A stretch of 64,000 nt of DNA, from NCBI GenBank assembly GCA_964019425.1, contig OZ025805.1, positions 530,501-594,500 of the forward strand, given 5' to 3'. Source of the DNA: Flectonema sp. DT1601 (lineage: Eukaryota; Euglenozoa; Diplonemea; Diplonemida; Diplonemidae). Under the pieces are notes generated by a model. It did not search any database. It saw nothing but the letters and a program-made list of their open reading frames with translations, and was not told the origin of the DNA. Of the stretch, positions 37,272 to 46,733 are shown piece by piece. Numbering within the stretch: the first letter of the stretch is position 1; each line of letters opens with the position of its first letter. Position numbers and translations under genes: made by a program.

Positions 37272-40200
37272 CTATTCATTCTTCTGTTTTGATATGGTTG
37301 ATGAAGAAGGAAGTAAAGGAGCAGGGCTAGAAACTAAAGTAACGTCAGCATCAAATGTTGAAAACTGAGTTTCTTCTTCTTCCCTACTACCAGAAAACGT
37401 AAAAGCAAGAGGATTAACCAACTTAACAGAACCTTCCCTAATGGGTGGGTCGGGACCTGCCACAAGGAAAGGAGGTGGTGTTGTTCTGTCCTCAATGGAA
37501 GACCAGGAAATGTTATTATCAGAAAACCAAATAAAGTCTTTCACTTCTGAAGCTCTGCATGGTCGATTACTTTTCGATAAAAGTGATGAAATAAACTTCT
37601 GCAGACTTGGTGAGCACTCCGGGTCAAAACGAGGAGCTCCTCGCAATACCAAGTTAGCCGTGACTGCACGAGAGCTTCCATCAAATGCTCTTCTGTTGTG
37701 AATCATTTCATATAAAACACAACCTAATGACCAATAGTCTGAACTAGGTGATGGTTGAGTAAACTTTAACACTTCTGGTGAAGCATAACTTACTTTGTTT
37801 TCATCAGGTAAAGCAACCGGCAGTCCTGGATCCGCAAGCATTAGATGACCTGATTGACTAAATAATAAGTCAGTTGGAGCTAAGTTACGAAACACAATCA
37901 GATTCGCATGCAAGTGATCCAATCCAAGAACTGCTTCTGCAGTCCAGAAGGCAGCGTCTTGTTCGCTGAATTTACCAGACATTTCTAAATGGTATACTAA
38001 GTTACCTCCTGTTTGATAAGGAACTACCCAACAGATTTCTTCATCAGTTTCGAATGGGCAACTGACTCGAACTAAGAAATCAGATTTTAGTTTAGAAAGA
38101 ATTATTATCTCCGTTGCGATATTTCTTCGTTGAGAAGCTGTGAGTAGCTTCTTATCAACCAACGACAAGAGAAGGTGTTCAGAACCTCCTCGGAGATTAC
38201 AATGTCGTAGTTTACCATACGAAGTTGGCATCGCATCACCAAAGAAGTCGTAGTCTTGAATTCGATTAATCTTTGGAAGGAGTGCTTGTGCATCACCAGA
38301 AACAGTGAGTGATGTTCCGTTTATCGATTCCAAAATCTTTTGCATCCAATTTTCCGCTTCGCCTTCTTTCTCGCAAGCAAACGCGATTACTTTTCCCTTT
38401 TTACCATTGTCTTTACATATTGCAAAGCCTTCTTCACCTAAAGGTATTCCCTTTGCTTCATAAAGTGGTACGATATCGCTGTGTTTGGTAGAGTATTCAC
38501 TACTTTGGAGTCCATCACTTCCCTTCTTGTAGATAAGTAGAAGAGATCCTCGCAGTTCACACCAAACTCGTTCTCCGAAGTCTTTTGTTTTCTGGAGGAC
38601 AATTTCCGCATTGTCAGAGAGCTTACCTTTGTGATATATCGTGACTGATCCTACAGCTTTCGGCAGACATGCAAAATCTGCGTTTTCGTCATCTGCAGCC
38701 GCCTGTTCAGACAGTGCAGGATCGTATCTATTTCTTGTTATTAAAAAGACTATTCCAGTCCACAGAGCTGTAGCTGTGACTACGATCGCCAGCGATATTA
38801 ACATTCCAGTCGTAAGTGATTCGTTGATAACAAAAGATGCTATTGCTAAACAGAAAAATAAATGACTCAGAGTGACTGCAAGGTTTGTTCCAGATGACTT
38901 GTAAGGTTTTTGTCTGATTAAATACACGAGGTAGATAACACTTATGAAGACGATGATACAGATTCGAGGTTCACAACCAGAGTCACTGACTGATGAAATT
39001 ACAGAAAGGATTACAATTCTATAAAACGATATGATCGGATAATAAGTAACACTTCTCGGTAGTAATTCGTCAAATACTAATGCGTACTTTCTCATGAACA
39101 GTCTGTCACGAAGGTGTCGACAACACCAATGTCCCGTTGGAAGCCACACAAGTAACCAACTAGGCATCACATGTTTACGACGTGGTGACGATATAGCACA
39201 CGTTGCATTAGTGAAACTGTTTCCCATATTAATTTCTAAATACTCAATGTAGTAATTCCTACCTGTGTCAGTGTTCAGTTTTTTCTTCAGAAACCAATAC
39301 AAGAATGCTCCATAACCGAATATGTTTACAACAGCCCAGATACCCCCCACAATTACTATCACAGTTACTCCTTCAGCTGCAGCTTTTAAGAATCCAGCCG
39401 TTAGTGGAACTGTTCCGATATACAACAGAAGAATTAATAAGTTTGGAAAGAAAACTTGTCCAGCAACGTCTCGTAGCCTTCTGTAAGCAGTTGGTGTGAT
39501 AAACCAATTCACGACAACAATAAGAAGTACAAACACAGTTATTCCTGAGTGTAAAATTAGTGTTCCCAGAAAGTAGTTTGTATACTTGTGATCAGTCGCG
39601 AGTATTTGAAGTGGGAATACTACCGCACGGAGGCTAAGCAGACTAGAGTGAGCTGAAGGTTTAGTACAGCTATTGGAACCAGTGATGTAAAGTAATTGTA
39701 AGAACGTCAATGAATGAATTGGAGCAACTAGTGATCCTCCCAAAGCCACTTCCAATGCCACAGATGCAACAACAGAACTCCCCGCCACAGCACCTGTGAT
39801 CGCACTGTCTTGAACTACATCACAATGAATTCCTTCATAACCAGTATCACATAAACACATAGGTCCTTGAATACACTTACCCTGTACACAGAGAGGACAG
39901 ACTTTACAAAACCCTTCACTGTCGATATTGTAATTATGAATACAACCACTGCAGTCAGATAGAATTGGATTCTCACATTCCATTTGAATGTTAACAACAA
40001 AACCTGTTTCATTAGAACTCCCTTGTAACTCTGGTTGGATTCCTGACATAAATCCAGAACTTGATAAGGAACTGAGTCGAACAGTCAAAGTTTCCGTAGA
40101 ATTCCAACTCGCTGTCAATTGCGGTACCGGAGGCAATGAAAACTGCGCTACTTTTGTTGATATTTTCATCCAGGTTTGAAAACGGATTTCACTGTTGTAG

Positions 40201-41249
40201 AAGTCAGCCAACCAATCCAACGAAGACTCGATTATTGGAGGAGGGACTTGATCAACGTACAGGTCTTCTGAGCACAATGACATTTCTATTATTGTTGCGT
40301 TTCTTTTTATTAGTGACACGGTTGTTGTGGTTGGTCCCAACCAAGCATTCTCACTTGAGTGTTTTATACTCAGAGATGCAATTCCAACTGAAGGAACGAC
40401 AGTAAATGTTGTGGAAATGAACTCATCAGAAGGAGGTACCAGAACCGAAGCATCAACTCGAAGTGTAATTATTTCATTTCTAAAGATATCGTAGTGACTG
40501 AGGTCAGGACAGTTGTTTATCAAGGCTGCTGGTGCTACACTCGTAGAAGAAAGAGAACCTAACTTAATAAATAACGTCGTGTTTGGGTTGCTTCCTCCGA
40601 TCTGTACAATATTACCAGTTGAGCTCCTGGACAGTAGTGATGCCAGAGTTGGGTTAGTATTGGATTCGAGTACCAGCCATCCAACAGAAAGAAGTGAAAC
40701 ATTCACTGATCTGCTAACAATTATTTGAAGTCTGGAGTCCTGTTGAATTAATGACTTCTCAGTTACGACATTACTGACTGATGTTATCTGTGCGCAGATC
40801 GCTGATGATCTTTGTGGGAATTGAATGGGTTGAAGACCCAAAGTAGAACATTCAAGATTCGAAGTAGTATCGCAATTCGTGTGTAAGAAGAGCCTACCAG
40901 AATTCTGATTGTGAAAGTCACTTATTTTTAATGATATTTTCAACTTCGTCGTCAAAGAGTATCCCTCAGGTGGGCAATCAGTCAGTTCATAGGAAGACTC
41001 CGCTGAACCATTAAAAGAAGAATCAAATACCCTCCAATCTGTACACGAAGAATTATAATCCCTATCATCGCACTGGTTACTTGCTGAAAACTTTCCTGAC
41101 ACTCCCACTGATATAAATCCACCACCAGGTGGAGGTACTAATTCCAATGTCAACCAACTACAAGACGCCCATTCAATATTATTAACACCGACTTCACACA
41201 CCGCTGCAGAAGTCACTACTACCCATGCTAATTGTAGCAACACATTCAT
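37272..41249 (-). CDS. Multi-pass receptor with EGF-like module, PH domain and AGC-type pseudokinase
   Basis: 1,325 residues. A signal peptide (MNVLLQLAWVVVTSAAVC) leads into an ectodomain of about 425 residues with many sequons, then an EGF-like module (CVQGKCIQGPMCLCDTGYEG, about residues 451-475). Roughly eight or nine membrane spans follow (about 485-850). A PH domain (about 868-973: VTIYHKGKL, ERVWCELRGSLLLIYKK, W near its end) and an AGC-like kinase domain (about 997-1243) complete it. The fold is clear: VDKKLL, GGNLVYHLEMSGKFSE, LGLDHLHA, VSYASPEVL and SDYWSLGCVLYEMI. Key residues are changed, though. The ATP-site Lys position reads LLLSLV, HRD reads FRN, and DFG reads DPG. It is therefore probably a pseudokinase that scaffolds signalling at the plasma membrane through phosphoinositide binding. 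The start is the ATG after GTTAATCAACAACA-like sequence; the gene is intron-free. Confidence 0.8.
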   Translation of the reverse strand: MNVLLQLAWVVVTSAAVCEVGVNNIEWASCSWLTLELVPPPGGGFISVGVSGKFSASNQCDDRDYNSSCTDWRVFDSSFNGSAESSYELTDCPPEGYSLTTKLKISLKISDFHNQNSGRLFLHTNCDTTSNLECSTLGLQPIQFPQRSSAICAQITSVSNVVTEKSLIQQDSRLQIIVSRSVNVSLLSVGWLVLESNTNPTLASLLSRSSTGNIVQIGGSNPNTTLFIKLGSLSSTSVAPAALINNCPDLSHYDIFRNEIITLRVDASVLVPPSDEFISTTFTVVPSVGIASLSIKHSSENAWLGPTTTTVSLIKRNATIIEMSLCSEDLYVDQVPPPIIESSLDWLADFYNSEIRFQTWMKISTKVAQFSLPPVPQLTASWNSTETLTVRLSSLSSSGFMSGIQPELQGSSNETGFVVNIQMECENPILSDCSGCIHNYNIDSEGFCKVCPLCVQGKCIQGPMCLCDTGYEGIHCDVVQDSAITGAVAGSSVVASVALEVALGGSLVAPIHSLTFLQLLYITGSNSCTKPSAHSSLLSLRAVVFPLQILATDHKYTNYFLGTLILHSGITVFVLLIVVVNWFITPTAYRRLRDVAGQVFFPNLLILLLYIGTVPLTAGFLKAAAEGVTVIVIVGGIWAVVNIFGYGAFLYWFLKKKLNTDTGRNYYIEYLEINMGNSFTNATCAISSPRRKHVMPSWLLVWLPTGHWCCRHLRDRLFMRKYALVFDELLPRSVTYYPIISFYRIVILSVISSVSDSGCEPRICIIVFISVIYLVYLIRQKPYKSSGTNLAVTLSHLFFCLAIASFVINESLTTGMLISLAIVVTATALWTGIVFLITRNRYDPALSEQAAADDENADFACLPKAVGSVTIYHKGKLSDNAEIVLQKTKDFGERVWCELRGSLLLIYKKGSDGLQSSEYSTKHSDIVPLYEAKGIPLGEEGFAICKDNGKKGKVIAFACEKEGEAENWMQKILESINGTSLTVSGDAQALLPKINRIQDYDFFGDAMPTSYGKLRHCNLRGGSEHLLLSLVDKKLLTASQRRNIATEIIILSKLKSDFLVRVSCPFETDEEICWVVPYQTGGNLVYHLEMSGKFSEQDAAFWTAEAVLGLDHLHANLIVFRNLAPTDLLFSQSGHLMLADPGLPVALPDENKVSYASPEVLKFTQPSPSSDYWSLGCVLYEMIHNRRAFDGSSRAVTANLVLRGAPRFDPECSPSLQKFISSLLSKSNRPCRASEVKDFIWFSDNNISWSSIEDRTTPPPFLVAGPDPPIREGSVKLVNPLAFTFSGSREEEETQFSTFDADVTLVSSPAPLLPSSSTISKQKNE

Positions 41250-41635
41250 TGTTGTTAATCAGTGCGGCATTTGAAAGGGATCACTACCTGTCTGAAATAT
41301 TATTTATAATTTGAAGAAGAAGAAAAAAAAAAACATAATTTATGAACACCTCAATTGTATTGTTCATAATAGGAGGATATAAAATAAGATTTTTCCGGAT
41401 CAGCTCACAATCCTAACAAAAGTAGTTGCGATGTGTAAACAGGCCAACGTGTCAGTAATTCCAAGAACAGAATAAAAAGATTTCCTCGTTTTTTTTTTTT
41501 TTTTCGAGAAAACGCAAAAAAAAAAAGAATACAAACAGCAGCGATACCACAATTCATAAAAACAGACGAACAGCGAAAGGTTGGTACCAACACGACGAAA
41601 GTGAGGAGGAAGAGGATAATTTGATAATCAAGTTG
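41250..41635. other. Spacer with A/T runs
   Basis: It contains A-run 41323-41332 and the paired T-run/A-run at 41490-41504 and 41517-41526. No gene is seen. It should hold the promoter of the receptor gene and the 3' region is that of the same gene's upstream neighbour on the - strand. Confidence 0.4.
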
Positions 41636-42970
41636 CTACCTTGTGAGTATCAAACCTTGAAATCGTACTTCCAGTGGAACACCAGAAGCAGCAAACAACG
41701 CCGCTAGAAAGGAGTCGTACGTCCAAGATGGGTTTGATGAATCGATTTCTAATTTCATATTATCAGAAAACGAATCGACAATCGATTCCCATCGTGGGAT
41801 TTGATCTTTCTCAATTGAGGGAGAAATCAATTTAAAGAGATCATCTGAAGGGATTCGAACTACCGAAGTATTAAAAAGGTTTAATTTGTCAAACATTACT
41901 CGAAGTGTCGATTGAGTGGTCGCAGAAGTTGTCAGCAGAGCAACAAAAGAAACCAACTCAACGAATGATATTTTATTATCGCGACTGCTATCCAAAGACA
42001 TGTAAAGTTTTTCCAAAAGAAGAGGATCATCTCCAACTGTTTTCTGAAATGCCGTGGGATCTCTTTTTTCAACTTCCTTATGCAGACTAATCCAAGCAGC
42101 TGGAGTCATCGAATACTTCACATCCCCAGCAAACTTCGTATAAAGTGACTGCACTTCTGATGGAGTAAATGACGCCCATAATTTGCTGTAAGGCGTGTCG
42201 CGCAATGGATTAATACATTTCGCTCTTGTTCTATTAAAGCGCATCGTTACTTTTGATAATCCGGCCACAGCATGTTGACAGCGAGCTTCATAGTTCGCAA
42301 CGTCTATACTCTTAACGTGTTTTTCAGCAAAACTCTCTAATGCTGTTCTGCACTCATCAGCTTGACGTTGTTGTTGGGCGTTGTGAAGTTGGACAGCTTG
42401 TCGGGTTTGTAATAAGGATCCTTGAGTCTTCTTTTTTTTTAAATGAAGATCAAGATTGTAATATTGCAATCCCCAGTCACCATGTTCTGGAATAAGTTTC
42501 TTACGAAACCTTTGATTCGTGTCGTCATCAGGTGACGCAGATCTAGTCACGGCTGTTGTACTAAAACGCTTTGGTATATTCCTCACCGTAGGAATAGTGA
42601 CAGGTAGAGGTGCTACAGGTGGTTCCGGAAGAGACTTTCGTCGAGTCCTTGCAACCCAACTATCGTTAACTTTGTAGAATATTTTTGGTAACTTTCTTTC
42701 ACTTATCACAACATCGTATTGCGGTTTCTTACTCGATCTTAAAGCGAAGGACTCCGCTACCAACCTGCTAACGTGATTCTTTACTCTCATTTGTTCATGA
42801 AGTTGTAAAAGAACAGATGCCGGGGTTACCTTCTTCCCAATGAGACATCCGTCAGCAATACCTGTTCCCTTTTGATGTTCGAAGTCAATTATCTTTATGC
42901 AGGACTTGCGCTCTTCATGCACAGCGAGAGACTTCGCCACGCGAACTGATGCTAAAAGTGAAACCGGCAT
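41636..42970 (-). CDS. EF-hand-like protein of 444 residues
   Basis: The C-terminal half is helical, with one near-canonical calcium loop, LDSSRDNKISFVELVSF (D-x-S-x-D-x-x-I-x-x-x-E; residues about 320-336), and flanking diverged EF-like helices (FDKLNLFNTSVVRIPSDDLF). This is an arrangement seen in calcineurin-B-like folds with two paired hands. The N-terminal half is basic and low in order, with KKPQYDVVISERKLPKIFYK, a Pro-rich stretch and a Gln-rich coil (LHNAQQQRQADECRTALESF). There is no signal or membrane span. It probably acts as a cytosolic or cytoskeletal calcium-responsive protein. The family is not identified. Confidence 0.65.
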   Translation of the reverse strand: MPVSLLASVRVAKSLAVHEERKSCIKIIDFEHQKGTGIADGCLIGKKVTPASVLLQLHEQMRVKNHVSRLVAESFALRSSKKPQYDVVISERKLPKIFYKVNDSWVARTRRKSLPEPPVAPLPVTIPTVRNIPKRFSTTAVTRSASPDDDTNQRFRKKLIPEHGDWGLQYYNLDLHLKKKKTQGSLLQTRQAVQLHNAQQQRQADECRTALESFAEKHVKSIDVANYEARCQHAVAGLSKVTMRFNRTRAKCINPLRDTPYSKLWASFTPSEVQSLYTKFAGDVKYSMTPAAWISLHKEVEKRDPTAFQKTVGDDPLLLEKLYMSLDSSRDNKISFVELVSFVALLTTSATTQSTLRVMFDKLNLFNTSVVRIPSDDLFKLISPSIEKDQIPRWESIVDSFSDNMKLEIDSSNPSWTYDSFLAALFAASGVPLEVRFQGLILTR

Positions 42971-43322
42971 TTTTTTGTATTGAGTTAAGGGAAAACTGAG
43001 AGTATATTGTTACGGTAGTAATCTCATCTATCTGTTAATTGTGTGGTTGGCGACGTTTATTTTTTACTTTACCTGTCTGACAAGAACGAATAAAAAAAAA
43101 AAAAAAATTCCAAAAAAAAAACAAACAAACAAACTAACTAACAGTACATTCTAAACCTTTATCGCGTTGTTAAACAACTGCTCTGATCTAACTGACGTCT
43201 GACACATCCGTTTTTGGTGAAAATTGATAAAAGGACGATGATTGTTGTTAAGTATTGCATCCTTAAGGATCTCTTTCTTTATAAATATCGTAATCAGAGA
43301 GAGAGTTAGATCGATGTTAGGG

Positions 43323-43355
<33 letters not shown>

Positions 43356-45244
43356 TTCTCTTTTTAGGTCAAATCTCGGTAAGACATTAAATACCACCTT
43401 GAGAGCAAAACACACCGAGTATCAATTTTTTTGGGTTTTTTTTCTTACTGAAAATTAAAAAAAATGGGAAGACTTTTGCGGATGCCAACACAAGAATGAA
43501 AAAAAAAGAAATAAATAGGAAAGTATGTGGTAGGGTTATTTTTTTTTTCTTTTTTTTTTTGAGAAAATTAAAAATGGGAAGAAAGTACACCGTCGTCTAT
43601 ACTTGTGCTCGCAACAAAAACAAGTGTTTTTTTTTTTTTTTTTTTTCCATTCTATTCTTTTTTCCTGCCCTGAGAGAATGAATGCATCGGGCAATCAATC
43701 CTGAAATAGGAGATTAACCACTTACGGACAACTACCTTTTCTTAAGAAAAGAGGGGGCTGGATTCAGAAACGCGGTTCACCACACAAAACATGACTTCTT
43801 CGCTTCTGTAACAAAACAGCAGTGTGTGCTGCAACCCCGTGGGGGGTTGAATTGCTTGAATACATTTTAGGAAAAAAAAAAATATCTGTATTGGACCAGA
43901 GTATTCTAAAATAAAACGTTAATTCTGTATACAGTTGACCTAAAGTTAATGTTAGTAAAGGTAATCACTGCAATCGGGAGGTTATCTGTTTGAACGTGTC
44001 GTATCATAAACAACATATATTTGATCCAGTTTGACTAAAGGAAATGTTAGTGTAGACAAACACTGCTATTGACGCAAATACTTCGGAAGAGGGGGTAGTG
44101 ATAGATTGATAATGTAGAAAACAGTAATAAAAGGTTAAAACTGAAAGAAATGAACAGAAGATAAAGCTTTTCATGGGAAAAAAAAAAAAAAAAAAAAAAA
44201 AAAGGAAAAAAAAAGTTAGACTACGTAATACACGTACATATCTAAAATAATATTAGTATTTAGTATAAGTATCCAGAAGATGATTGCTGAATCTGGAGGT
44301 GCAATCGGGGAGGTAGTTAAAAAACCATATCATCGAACAACACCACAATTGATTTTAATGTTTTGGTTTGTGCGTGAAACACTAAACCGACACAGAAAGC
44401 TCCCATCAGATTTACGCGTAGCTAACATTCTTCATGGCTCTTCCAATACTTGTCAAATACAAAAAAAAAAAAGAAACGGGAAATAAATAAATAAATAACA
44501 ACAGCCTGGTAAACACTGTTAGTCAAAGAACATGAAGTCATTGGGTGTTAAATATTTAATGAAAACAGGAGAGGGAAAAAAAAAAAAAAATAATAATAAT
44601 AATAATGTAATAATCGAGTGGTATAAAGTAGATATATTCATAAAAAGATATATCTATGAGCGCACATATTGTGATGAAAAAAAAAAAAAACAACAACAAC
44701 AACAACAACAACAACAGTCCAGCTCTTTTCACCGTACACAATAGTTTCCTGAACGACCCATGAATTGAAGATCAAGAAACAAAAACAAAAAAAATAAATT
44801 GCTCAAATAAGCAGATCAAGGAGCTAGAGCTTGGCAGCAAGTGGCAACATTCTATCGGACATCCAAAACATCATTTGATCTCTTGGGATTCCTTTATTTT
44901 CTTTTTTATTTTTCTTTTTTTCTTTTTAACTTGATTAGGTCATCATTATCAATAAGACAGACCTCTACTTTTGATTTAAATTCGGAGTTGGGATAGAATG
45001 GAAAAAAAAAAAAAAAAAAAAAACGATGAAAACGATGAAAACGACTAGACAGATAATAAAAAAAAAAGTTCGGCACAAAAAACTTCAGACATGCTTCAGA
45101 ATAGTTGGCGATGCATACTGTTATATTTTAAGGGGGAAAAAAAATATAAAAAGGTAGTTGAAGGAAGAGAAAAGCTCGATCACAATTGCACCATCAAAAA
45201 ACAACAAATAACAACAAAAAAAAACCTATTTCTTGATTATTAAT

Positions 45245-45373
45245 GTTAGTTAGAATGTGAGTTTATTACGTGAGAGTGCGCCAAATCAAAAAAAAAAAAA
45301 AAAAAAATTCATAAAAACACATTGTTCTGCTGTTCCACAAAACGTAGTTTCTGGGCCTTAATCTTATACTACT
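45245..45373 (+). repeat. Dispersed repeat R2, copy 2
   Basis: It matches 22259-22391: GTTAGTTAGAATGTGA at the left, ATAAAAACACATTGTTCTGC in the middle, GGCCTTAATCTTATACTACT at the right, with an inserted A-run. A partial third start (GTTAGTTAG...GGAGTGCAGCTGAATCAAAA) follows at about 45417-45462. Confidence 0.65.
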
Positions 45374-46144
45374 CAAGTCTCTCAGTGTTAGTTTTTTGAG
45401 AGTCCTCCTCCTCAATGTTAGTTAGCCAGTCGAATGTACGAATTGGTGGAGTGCAGCTGAATCAAAAAAAAAAAAAAAAACACAACAAGAAAATCTAATT
45501 TAATTTAAAAAAAAAAAGTTATTAATTCGAGGCTAGGGATTAAAAAAAATATTCGGAGAACTCTCACTTCAAGCGACAACTCGTGAAGTACACCTGCGGC
45601 ACGGTGTTCCTTAATGAGATTACTGCTGGAAGAGAAAGTATTTTGACAGCATCTTAGTTTTTTTTTTTTTTCCTTTTTTTCTTTTTGCAAACCTTCTTAG
45701 TCATCAGTACAACGATCACTTTTGCGAGAACTTTTTTATTAAAAACAGACTACGTGAATAGCTAACACACATCATTATTATTATTTTTTTTTTTTTGAAT
45801 AAATAAAAGAAACGGTAACGATGTAGACAAGACGGTACATTTTGATCAGAAGAAGAAGAAGAAGAATCGTGGAAATAACATTTTAAAATAAACTGAGAGA
45901 AGCGAGGCACTCTCAAGCACCTCAAAAACAGCAGCGCAGATAGAACAACCTCATAATGTTAATGGAAATCCAAAGGCGGGCTCGATCAAAACACTTTTGC
46001 TTGCTTGTTTGTTTTTTTTTTTTTTTTTCTACTCAGAAAACAGTCTATCGATCTTGAAATGTTAACAATAAATAAGGGAGTCGGTTTGGGAAATGGGGAG
46101 GACAGTGTAGCTAAAAATTAACGGGAAAGAAGAAAGGGGGGAAG

Positions 46145-46220
46145 GGGGTAAATTGATACCATAAAGCAACTTGAAACCGGCTAAAATTAATTTTAGGTTC
46201 AACCAAAACCTGCAGTGCAA
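46145..46220. repeat. Dispersed repeat R3, copy 1
   Basis: AGCAACTTGAAACCGGCTAA followed by AGGTTCAACCAAAACCTG aligns with 55350-55435 (AGCAACCTGAAACTGGCTAA, then AGGGTTCGGCCAAACCTGG). The GGTT...AACC part can form a small hairpin in both copies. It lies about 0.5 kb beyond the stop of the ABCC gene. Confidence 0.6.
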
Positions 46221-46733
46221 TTGAAAAGATGGATGAAATCTCAACATGCTGCATACGTACTACAGGTTGAGAGTCCAATGCCCCGTAGTCCGTTACAGCT
46301 TAAAATTAGTTATATCTTCACGGGTTCAACTTAATAATAATGTGATACCTTGGACCGGGAAAACGGGAAAATAAAAATAGAAGAAAAAATAAAAACAAAT
46401 ACGAGTGCTAGGGATGTTAGTGTGTTGGAGGTCGTCAGAGGAAAGCTGAACGATAAGAAAAAGTCCACCTGGACAAGTGTTACACGCAATTATTGACAAT
46501 CGTTGTAATCACAATTCCAAAGAAAGAGGATTCATATTCTGCTGTTTTTTTCCCAAAACGGTTTTTTTCTACTCAGTTAGTTTGTAGACTTCTCGATAAT
46601 TGATATCAGCCAACGAGACAACAGGTCAAATCATGTTTATAATTAATGAGGTTCTTTTTTTCCTTTTTTCCTTTTTTTTTTTTTTTTTTTTCTCCCCCCT
46701 CACTGAAAATAGCGAAAAGAGAGCACAACTGCT

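Larger units (their letters stand above)
42971..46733. other. 3.8 kb gene-free spacer rich in homopolymers
   Basis: No protein or RNA gene could be supported. It holds long A-runs (44179-44203, 45002-45023, 45292-45307, 45465-45480), T-runs (43325-43353, 43628-43646, 46013-46028), and (AAT)n near 44589-44605. (CAA)n near 44691-44716 and two dispersed repeats (R2 copy 2, R3 copy 1) are also present. It is the longest gene-free gap in the - strand cluster. Confidence 0.5.

Noticed and set aside
44691-44716. (CAA)n run as a coding poly-Gln
   Set aside because: It sits in a gene-free spacer between A-runs; simple microsatellite.
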